Part shown: positions 42,380 through 51,729 of the stretch, one piece after another
Position numbering within the stretch: position 1 is the first letter of the stretch
How the letters are laid out: each line of letters begins with the position of its first letter
Assembly: GCA_029255685.2 (NCBI GenBank)
Contig: CM055312.2
Span: 18,190,649-18,254,648, forward strand
Length of the DNA: 64,000 nucleotides
From: Silene conica
Lineage: Eukaryota > Streptophyta > Magnoliopsida > Caryophyllales > Caryophyllaceae
Direction: 5' to 3'
Position numbers and translations under genes: made by a program
The notes under the pieces: generated by a model
What the model was told of the DNA's origin: nothing
What the model saw: the letters and a program-made list of their open reading frames with translations, nothing else
Database searches by the model: none

Positions 42380-43959
42380 TGATGAGCCCAAATTCGATCA
42401 TTATTTTCCCTACTTTTCCTCTTATTTCGATCCCGTTTCGCCCCTGTTTTGTGCGCTATTGCCTCTTTTTATGCCCGATATCTCTTTTCTACATGTTTGG
42501 TTGCCATTTTGTAGGACTTGAAGCGAGAATTAAGAAACGGGAGCAAATGAGGTGAAACCTAAGCAAAAAGAGAAGAAAAGGAGCTGAATTGGCAAAGTGG
42601 GGTCCTCAGCCGGTCGACCGGCAGCCGGTCCGCCGGCTGGGAGCCCCTTCACCTGCATTTGAAGAAATTGTTGGTCCTTGGATTTTGGGTCCTCAGCCGG
42701 TGGCCAACCGGCAGCCGGCTGACCGGCTGGGACCCCCTCACCCTTGACAATTGTTCTTTTCAGTCAGCTTCTCGAGAATGCATCACCAGCCGGTGGCCAA
42801 CCGGCAGCCGGCCCACCGGCTGGCAGTACCTGGGCTATGAAGAAAAATGAAGGAAAAATCATAAGTTTGCATTTGGACTCCCAGCCGGTCCACCACCGGC
42901 AGCCGGTTGACCGGCTGAGAGTCATATTTCAGAAATTCGCCCTCTATATAAACCCGCACTTGTGTCATTTATTGGGACGCATTTTTTACGCAACTTTGAA
43001 GATATTTTTAGGGTTTTTACTGTTCCATTCATCCATAGTTAGCCATCAAAAACTCTCTTAAACATTTTAATCTTTTCTTAGATTTTAGCTTAATCTTTTA
43101 GTTCTTGATAATCCTTACTTAGTCATTTTCCTAGTATTGTTCTTAGCCATTGTTATAAGATATTAGGGTTGTAATTTGAAGGCATTTGAAAGAATTCTTC
43201 ATCTTGTTATCCAAGTTCATTCCTTTTCCATAGTTAATGGTATAATCTTCTTCATCTTTACTTTGTCTTTGCATTTCCTTTAAGTTTTGCTTGTTCAATT
43301 GTTTACTCTTACTTATTCCACCATGTTTAGCATCAATTCCTCATTTGTTCATTTTTACTTCTTAACCATGTGTGAGTAGTCTCATTCTAGCGTTAGGGGT
43401 TTGCTTGGGTAGTTAATAGCCATGAAAAATGCTTAGGGTTAGTCTTGTTTGCCTCTTTGGTTAAGTTTTCACATCTCGCATGTTACGTGTTCGACGAATT
43501 GCCTCAACGACGGTTGGGTATTAGTCTTCGCTTTGTTTGCTTTAGAAGATGGTCTTAAGTTTCATGAGCATGTTTATGTGTTAGGTTAGCTTGGTTTGTA
43601 ACGAAAGCTAGGACTAGTCTTGACCTAAGGGTAGTCTACTCGAGAGAAGAGACGACCCTAAACTTACCATAGAAGTGACACAAGACCTTATCTTACGTTT
43701 GGCTATCGACTTAACTAAGTGACCCCCGACACCCTAGTTCTCCTTATCATCAATTTAATCTTAATATATTTTCTTTCTTTTATCTTTAGTTGTTAGTCAT
43801 TTCAAAACCAAACTATTACCCCGACTTAAGCTCTAATTAGAACGTAACTATTCAATTTCCCCACCATCTTCGCGTTCGACCCCGAACTAAAGTACTTCTC
43901 TCTTTCAGGTTTAAAAATCTTGTTTGAAGGCCGATAGTGACGGCATATTCCGGCCATCA
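42380..43959 (+). repeat. Right LTR of element C
   Basis: 1580 bp, same length as the left LTR, TGATGAGCCC...GGCCATCA, followed by CTCAT. It carries the same four palindrome modules (about 42601-42924) and TATA box (42945-42952). Confidence 0.95.
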
Positions 43960-44139
43960 CTCATGAACGAGTCGTTTGACTGGACCTTGGGGCGGTTTGG
44001 GGAGGCATTAGGCCTCGTTAGCGATGGACCCATTGAGCCTCCTAGAAGGCTCGTACCTCAGTTATGGGCTGCCCTTTCTCACACTCTATTTTCTGCACGG
44101 AAAGGAGCCCATGTCCACACACCTGCCCCTCGTTACTTT
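43960..44139 (+). pseudogene. Athila ORF of B, segment 2
   Basis: This short piece between C and D is open and continues segment 1: ESFDWTLGRFGEALGL, PRRLVPQLWAALSHTLFSAR, HVHTPAPRYF. It starts with the CTCAT copy and ends with ACTTT (44135-44139), the D target duplication. Confidence 0.85.
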
Positions 44140-45080
44140 TTTAACATCCCGTATTTTCGTAAAATATATTTTAAGTGTTTTAAATTATTTTTAATAAGAA
44201 GAATAATTATTTTAATAATTTATTGAAAAGCGTTTTAAATAAATAATAAGATCCGTCTTAAGAACCTAAGTCCTTAAGACGAATATAACTTGGTAACTTA
44301 AGTTCACATCTTAAAACCCGTTCAAAGATATTCAAACCCGTTTCATTTAAACGGAAAGGACAACCCTCAAACCCCTTACAACCAATTGTGTCGACACATT
44401 TCTTCTTCCTCAAAGCAATATAACAGTGAACACCATTTTCACAAAACCTCCTAAATAATCATATTCTTTTCCTATTTTCTTTATCATCCGTTCATCAAAT
44501 CGAGGTAATAATATCATTTTCGGAATCCTCATCGAATTTGCAAGCCATCTATCACTTTCGTTTTTCAAATCCTTCACTTCGAAAAATTGGCTGTTTTTCC
44601 TAAAACCGTATTTTGGTCCGTTAAACTTGTTTTTCGTGATGTAGGTGTGGGCTTAGACGACCCGGAAGTGGATAGCTTCATCTTAGAGGAGGATCTTTGA
44701 GCCGGATTGCATTTGAGGTGACGATTACGAGTAACTCGGCCTTTTTGTTAAAATAGCAAGTTTTGTTGTGTTCTTGTTATTGTTTCTGATTTTTGTTTAA
44801 GTTTGACGATTAAAGGACTTAGTAACATGTTAGGAATGACCTTACTTGAGGATTATATGCTTACTTGATGTTTCATATGAGTAATGGTTCAATTTCTGAA
44901 TTTTATGTTTTGCGACGGATACATCATATTGAGGATTGTTATGGGTTAGTTTGCTGTTAGTTAGTGTTATTGAGTGATTTGTGATGTTGGGTAAACTTTA
45001 TTTGTTGCAATTCTTCAGATTTAGTATCGATTTAATGAGTTTTGGAAATGGCTGGAAATTGCGTTTTTCGCGATCAGGCT

Positions 45081-45460
45081 CTCTGAGCCGGTCGACCGAC
45101 CGGCCGCCGATCGACCGGCTGGGGATGCTTTTAGGTGTTTTGCAAAATTTGGAAGTTTGTAGGATTTGGATGCCCAGCCGGCAGACCGGCCGCCTGCCAG
45201 CCGGCTGGGAGTGCATTTTAGTTGTTTTGCGAATTGTAGGAGGGTAGGCTTGAGATGCCAGCCGGTAGGCCGGCTGCCTGCCAACCGGCTGGTAGCCTCA
45301 TTTGAGAAATTTCGTAAGTTGGGATTGGGTTCCCAGCCGGTAGGCCGGCTGCCTGCCGACCGGCTGGGAGTCCTCGTTGTTGTTTTTGTTTTAAAGAAAG
45401 GGAAGGCTGAAGTGGATTACCAGCCGGTGGGCCGGCTGCCTGCCGACCGGCTGGGGATCC
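45081..45460. repeat. Five GC-rich palindrome modules, left LTR of D
   Basis: The modules start near 45081, 45171, 45254, 45328 and 45414, spaced about 75-90 bp. Outer arms CCAGCCGGT and ACCGGCTGG enclose GGCCGGCTGCCTGCC. Read as reverse complement this matches the C module, so D carries the same unit inverted. Confidence 0.92.
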
Positions 45461-45762
45461 CTGAAGCTTATTTTTATTTCGAATTCGTAATTCGTTTGTA
45501 ACTTTTAAACGGTTAGTCGGTTTTGATTGAAACTCGTTCCTTGTATCTTTGATATGTATCTGAGGTCCCCGGAGGATGGGCGACACTATATTGGGTTCGG
45601 GAATGGAGAGAGGATAGAGACCCCCCCCCCCCCCCGGTCGGGTAACCGAAAGGGAAACCGGATCTCCCTCAACTTAGTTCTTGGGGTCAATTAAGTGTTG
45701 ATTAGAAGTTAAGAAAGTAGAACTATAGTTTAGTTCATAGACTTTGATGATATCGTACTGAT

Positions 45763-46332
45763 GCGTATTAAGTTATGCCTTAAGCTGGCCTCTGAACTTA
45801 ATACGTGAGTTGTTTGTCATATATGGGGATATGCCTTAAGCTGGCCTCTGAGCTCCATATGTGTATGTTTGTCGTGTCTGGGACATGCCTTAAGCTGGCC
45901 TCTGAGTCCAGACATGTTTGATTGTGATCGCGTCGGAACATGCCTTATGTTGGCCTCTGAGTCTGACGAGTAGAGCAGCTGCACAACGGGGTAGCTAATG
46001 AACTGACACCTTGCCCGGAGTGCAGATGTTTGATGCTAGGACTTGCCTTAAGCTGGCCTCTGAGTCTAGTATCTTGTGATGTAGTGAAGGGAGCCTTAAG
46101 CTGGCCTCTGAGTCCTTTACTTTGGGTGCTAGTCTATGCCTTAAGTTGGCCTCTGAGTCTAATGTCTTGCTGATTGGCGGGTCCATGCCTTAAGTTGGCC
46201 TCTGAGTCCTTGCTTGCTGAATGTTTTGGTGTTTAGGTTATGTCTTAAGCTGGCCGCTGAACCTTTACACTTGCTGATTGACTAGTATATAGGTTATGTC
46301 TTAAGTTGACCGCTGAACCTTATACTTGCTGA
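45763..46332. repeat. Array of ~10 stem-loops with constant loop and varying stems, left LTR of D
   Basis: The loop CTTAAGCTGGCCTCTGA (or a 1-3 base variant), usually preceded by ATGC, recurs about every 50-60 bp. The bases flanking each copy pair with each other but differ from copy to copy: CGTATTAAGTT with AACTTAATACG (45764-45805), TGTCTGG with CCAGACA (about 45875-45913), GATGCTAG with CTAGTATC (about 46032-46073), and AGTATATAGGTT with AACCTTATACTT (about 46284-46326). A similar GGGAAACCGGATCTCC segment lies on both sides of the array (about 45650 and 46515). Confidence 0.9.
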
Positions 46333-47060
46333 GTTTTATCTGCTTGCCTAGAGGTGGTACTGTGACAGATATAGATGTCGATATTGATAGTGTAGAAGAA
46401 AATATTGATGAGAATGATACTTGACTTTGTTATTGTTCATCCAAGGCATTGGATGACTCTTTGATCGGTTTCATAAATAGTTGGACTGAAAGACCCCCCG
46501 ACTAGGTAACCAGTAGGGAAACCGGATCTCCTTCCTAACGGTTTATGAAGTTGGTTGAGAGTCGTGCATTAGTGATTGCATGATAGTATGAGATCAGTTG
46601 ATGAGATATTTTATACTTCACATGTTTATATATGCTGGAGTATTCTGTTTGCATTTATGTGTTACGTGTCGTTACAAAAGGTGGCTAGGAGAACTCTAGT
46701 CACTCCCCACTGATTGTGGCGTACATGTTTTCATGTATGTAGGTACATGCAGGTTGGCAGGGTTCAGACGAGAGCTAGCGAGCGATGATCCTTTCATCAT
46801 GACTTACACTTCTATCGTTTAGCTGGACTCTTAGTTTTGATACAGTTTACGTTTTGGTACCTCTAGGGATGTTCCATCCCAGGCTGTTGTATATATTTGG
46901 TTTTCGTACTTAGACAATATACTTATCTATTTCTGTTTATGTCAGTTTCAGTTTTCTGTTTTTATTTCACGTCGCATGTTTATGTTAAAAAGTTTTAATT
47001 CCGCTGCATTTTTAGTACTTTGTATGTTTTAATTTTCCGCTTTCGCGAGGGGTTTTACAG

Positions 47061-47072
47061 TTGGTATCAGAG
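47061..47072 (+). other. Primer binding site of D (initiator tRNA-Met)
   Basis: TTGGTATCAGAGC directly after the LTR is the standard initiator tRNA-Met primer site of chromoviruses. Confidence 0.85.
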
Positions 47073-47226
47073 CATTATTGCTCCCGACGCACTCATGTGA
47101 CCCCCCAACCTTAACTTGACCAAATAAACAAATAATGAATGAGAGATGGGTAGATCTAAGGATTTATATTGTAGTCTATTTGTGAATGCTAATTGCTAAG
47201 TTAACACTTGTTTTCTCTTTTGAAGG

Positions 47227-50200
47227 ATGGTGAGAACCACAGCTGCTGAGAATACTATAATGCTAGCACTTCATCAGTTGCTAGAGAACCAGAGACAGCA
47301 AGCAGGGAATGTTCCACCTCCTCCACCGCCAGGCAATGAGGCTAATCGTCCTGGTAGCTTCTCTTGGATAGCATCGCAGATGTCCAGGAGCCACGTGAAG
47401 ACCTATGGTGGCGAAGTTGATCCGGTAGCCCTTACTGAGTGGTTCCGTGAAATGAAGAGGAGCTTTACCATGTATTCGGTTGTCAGGGAGGATAGGGTGC
47501 GTCTAGCCACTCACTTTCTGACTTTGGAGGCCGATAGATGGTGGGCATTGACTGGTCCTACTTTCACTCTTGATCCATTATTCGATTGGGATGCTTTTAA
47601 GGATAAGCTAGAGACGAGGTTTTATCCTAAGGAGCTTAGATCACAGAGACTCAAGGAATTCATGGATTTGAAGCAGAGTAAGATGTCCGTTCAGGAGTTC
47701 ACCGACAAATTCAACCATCTTGCACATTTTGCTTCGAGGTTTGTCAGAGATGAGGCTGAGAGAGTTTACTTCTACCGAGGGAAGTTGGGGCCTCGCATTT
47801 AGAGTATGGTCCGTCGTGATTCGACTTCTTTCGTGGAGGTATATGATGATGCTATTTGGGCCGAGAGTTTTATTCGTGCCATAGATGCTGAGACCCGAGC
47901 TGCTACTTCCAGTGTTACTTCTCACCAGAGATCAGTTTACCAGGGGAAGAGACCTTTTGTTCCATCTGCTACTTCTCCTTCTTCTCAGAAGAAGCGATTT
48001 GAGAGGTTTTCTGCTCCGGTTGCTAAGACCATTGTTCACACCGACACATCTCCTAGTGTTTGCCACCGTTGTGGTAAACCATCTCATCCTGGTTTTGATT
48101 GTTTCAAGAATGCCTTCAAGTGCTATACCTGCAATGGATTTGGGCATAAGTCTTATGAGTGTCCGGAGAGGAACACCGCACATGGCAAGGCTGCCACTGC
48201 TGCTGCTGCGACTAAGGGAGGAAAGTCGAAAGGGAAGATCTTTGTGATGACTAGAGCTGAGGCTGAGGCTCATCCAGACATTGTTGCCGGTATCTTTTCT
48301 GTTCTTGGTGCTGAGTGCCTTATACTATTTGATACTGGTGCTTCTCTATCGTTTATATCGACTCAGTTCGCAGACCGTTTAGTTCTTGAGTCTTCCTTGG
48401 TTGAGGAGACCTCAATTTCCTTGCCTTCGGGAGACGTATTTTCTTGCTCTTCTTCCCATAGGGATGTTCCGATTATTATTGGTCAAGCCACATTTCCAGC
48501 GGACTTACTGAGATTTCCTCTCGAGGAATTTGACATTATCCTTGGTATGGATTGGTTATCGCGATACCATGCTCGCTTCGAGTGTCGCGACCAGAAAATC
48601 TGCTTGAGGAGTTCTTCAGGAGTTCGTGTTTCCTATAGGGGAACTCGCCCTAAAAAGGGTGTTCGTGTGATTTCTTCGATGAAAGCTTCTCATCTTCTTA
48701 GGAAGGGTTGCCAAGCCTTCATGTGTGTTATTACAGCTGCTAAGCCATCGCTACCGAAGCTTGAGGATGTAGCCATTGTTCGTGAGTATCCAGATGTTTT
48801 CCCAGATGACTTGCCAAGGATACCGCCAGAGAGAGATGTGGAGTTTACTATTGAGCTTATTCCGGGTACGGGACCTATATCTAAGGCTCTTTACCGTATG
48901 GCTCCGCCAGAGTTGAAAGAGTTGAAGCAACAGTTGGAAGAGATGATCGAGAAGGGTTTCATTAGGCCGAGTGCTTCTCTGTGGGGTGCTCTAGTTTTAT
49001 TTGTCAAGAAGAAAGATGGTTCCATGAGACTTTGCATTGACTATAGAGAGCTGAACAGAGTGACCGTGAAGAACAGATATCTTTTGCCTAGGATAGATGA
49101 TTTGTTTGATCAGTTGAGAGGTGCTTCTAGGTTTTCTAAGATTGATCTTCGATCGGGTTATCATCAGATTCCAGTGAGAGAGGCTGATATTGCAAAGACT
49201 GCTTTTCGTACCAGATATGGGCATTTTGAGTTCGTGGTTATGCCTTTTGGGTTGACTAATGCACCTGCTATTTTCATGGATCAGATGAACCGCACCTTTA
49301 GTAAGTTTCTTGACACTTGTGTTGTGGTGTTTATTGATGACATTCTCATTTATTCGAAGACCGACGAGGAGCATGCTGAGCATCTTCGATTGATTCTTGG
49401 GATTTTACGTCGACAGAAGTGGTTCGCGAAGTTCTCTAAGTGTGAGGTTTGGCTTTCTAAGGTTGCATTTTTTGGACATGTGATATCTAGTGAGGGAGTT
49501 ATGGTTGATCCCGCGAAGATTGAGGCTGTTGTTGATTGGGAGAGTCCCAAAGATGTAGGAGAGATCCGTAGTTTCCTTGGTTTGGCTGGTTATTATCGTA
49601 GATTTGTTGAGGATTTCTCTAGATTAGCTCGTCCGATGACTCAGTTACTGAAGAAAGAAGCCAAATTTATGTGGACCGATAAGTGTGAGAGTTCCTTCCA
49701 GGAATTGAAGACTAGGTTGACTTCCGCTCCAGTACTTGCCTTGCCAGAGATTCGGGTTGACTTTGATGTTTATTGCGATGCTTCGATGTTAGGGCTTGGA
49801 TGTGTGTTAATGCAGAGTGGTAAGGTGATAGCTTACTCATCTAGACAGCTGCGAGTTCACGAGGTGAACTATCCTACACATGATCTTGAGTTAGCTGCTG
49901 TTGTTCATGCCTTGAAGATGTGGCGTCATTACTTGATGGGATCTCATTGTCGCATTTTCACGGATCATAAGAGTCTTAAGTACATTTTCACCCAGAAAGA
50001 CCTTAATATGCGACAGCGTCGTTGGCTAAAGTTGGTTAAGGATTATGACATTGAGTTATTGTATCATGAGGGTAAAGCCAATGTGGTTGCTGATGCGCTT
50101 AGCCGCAAGACTTCTCATTCGATGAGTGCTATGCGTGTATTGCCCGATGAGTTGTGTTTCGAGTTCCAGAAGCTTAGATTAGAGATGGTTGGTAGTGGTT

Positions 50201-51663
50201 TTGATTGGTTAGCGGCTATGACTGCCGAGCCGTCTTTATATTGGGAGATTCGTCAGGGTTTGCCTACCGATGCTGCTTTTCTGAAGTTTGAAACCAAGAT
50301 TGCGAGAGGTGATGCTCCAGACATAGTGATTGATGCTGATGGTTTCCTTAGATTCCGTGGTAGGATGTATGTCCCCGATGTGCCAAAATTGAGGAAGAGG
50401 GTTCTTGATGAGGCTCACTTGTCACCGTATTCAGTTCACCCAGGAGGAGAGAAGATGCACAAGGATTTGAGACTTATGTTTTGGTGGCCTGGAATGAAGA
50501 GAGAGATCTTGGATTACGTGAGTAGGTGCTTGACTTGTCAACAAGTCAAGATAGAGCATAGGAGGCCAGGTGGATTGTTGCAGCCGCTCCACGTTCCTCA
50601 GTGGAAGTGGGAGTGCATATCGATGGACTTTGTGACGGCGTTGCCTAAGACTGTGGGAGGCAAGGATGCGATTTGGATTGTTGTTGATCGACTAACTAAG
50701 TGTGCCAGGTTCGTGCCTATCAGAGAGACTTGGGATATGGACCGTTTAGCCAGGGCTTATATTGCTGAGATAGTCCACTATCATGGTGTGCCGAGAGAGA
50801 TCGTTTCAGATCGTGATCCTCGTTTCTGCTCCAGATTCTGGAAGGCTTTACAGGAGGCTATGTGTAGCCGTTTGTTGATGAGTACTGCTTTTCATGCCGC
50901 GACCGATGGGCAATCCGAGAGGACTATACAGACACTAGAGGATTTGCTCCGCGCTTGTGCCCTCGATTTTCAGAGTTCTTGGGAGCAGTGTCTGCCGTTG
51001 GTGGAGTTTTCTTACAACAACAGTTACCATTCTTCCATTGGTATGGCTCCGTACGAGGCTCTTTATGGGAGGAAGTGACGTAGCCCGATCTGTTGGGATC
51101 AGGCGAGCGACGTGCACGACCTTGGACCTCACCAGCTAGCTGAGACCATTGACAGTGTACAGCTTATCAGGAATAGGATGAAGGTCGCTCAGGACCGGCA
51201 GAAGTCCTATGCTGATGTCCGTCGTAGACCTCTAGAGTTTGAGGAGGGTGACCGTGTCTTTTTGAGGGCTTCACCGATGAAGGGCGTCAAGAGGTTTGGC
51301 GTAAAGGGCAAGCTGAGCCCTAAGTATATTGGGCCATTTGTGATCGTGAAGAGGATTGGCGCCGCCGCTTACCGTTTGGACTTGCCTCCTAGTTTGGGCA
51401 AGGTTCATAACGTCTTTCATGTTTCCCAGCTCCGCAGATATGTTAGTGATCCGAGTCATGTACTGCACAGAGAGATCGAGAACCTGGAGCCGAGTCTTGC
51501 TTTCGAGGAGCGTCCAGTGAAGATCCTTGACCGTAAGGATAGGAAGCTTAGGAGCAAAGTGGTGCCCTTGGTGAAGATTTTATTGCGTTGCGGTGATGTC
51601 GAGGAGCAGACATGGGAGACTGAGGCATCGATGCGTGCTGCGCATCCCGTTCTATTTGATTGA
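47227..51663 (+). pseudogene. Gag-pol polyprotein of D, one frame with two in-frame stops
   Basis: One 1479-codon frame from ATG 47227. Gag core: about codons 60-190. Zinc knuckles: [14 protein letters not shown] (codon 279 on) and [14 protein letters not shown] (codon 299 on). Protease: FDTGASLSF (Asp at codon 369). [19 protein letters not shown] and FIDDILIYS (Asp pair, codons 704-705). RNase [12 protein letters not shown] (Asp 851). Integrase: zinc domain (His 1064, Cys 1101 and 1104), first DDE Asp in [10 protein letters not shown] (codon 1134), then the [13 protein letters not shown] block. C-terminus: VHNVFHVSQLR and a chromodomain-like tail (VVPLVKILLRCGDVEEQTWE). TAG at codon 192 (47800-47802) and TGA at codon 1284 (51076-51078) are the only breaks; the frame is unshifted throughout. 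The family enzymes copy the RNA and integrate the cDNA, with the chromodomain guiding the target site. Confidence 0.95.
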
Positions 51664-51695
51664 GGTATAGTTATTTAGATTTATCTCCGTTCGAG

Positions 51696-51729
51696 TTTCG
51701 AGGACGAAGCTTTTTGAAGTTGGGGTGAT
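51696..51729 (+). other. AGGA-loop hairpin and polypurine tract of D
   Basis: TTTCG-AGGA-CGAAGC (short stem with the same loop as in B and C) is followed by TTTTTGAAGTTGGGGTGAT up to the LTR at 51730. Confidence 0.65.

Larger units (their letters stand above)
31362..43959 (+). mobile_element. Element C: non-autonomous Athila-type Gypsy element
   Basis: Two LTRs of equal length (1580 bp), about 2% different by eye, flanked by a perfect 5-bp duplication CTCAT (31357-31361 and 43960-43964). The interior holds a tRNA-Asp-like PBS, gag, protease, a palindrome-rich stretch with TATA, the Athila ORF, a long 3' region and a PPT. It contains no RT, RNase H or integrase. It is inserted in the env-position ORF of B and therefore younger than B. 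Confidence 0.95.
44140..47059 (+). repeat. Left LTR of element D
   Basis: 2920 bp. It starts TTTAACATCCC where the right LTR has TGTAACATCCC, and ends GGGGTTTTACA. In order it holds: AT-rich U3-like start, five GC palindrome modules (45081-45460), a run of 15 C (45621-45635), about ten stem-loops with a constant loop (45763-46332) and a TATATATT-like site near 46887. Confidence 0.93.

Noticed and set aside
45081..45460. GC modules as Rho-independent terminators
   Set aside because: Eukaryotic nuclear context, no T run after the stems, and modules recur upstream of TATA boxes.
45763..46332. Stem-loop array read as a CRISPR array
   Set aside because: Plant nuclear LTR context, spacing irregular, the variable parts are stems paired across the constant core rather than unrelated spacers, and no cas genes.
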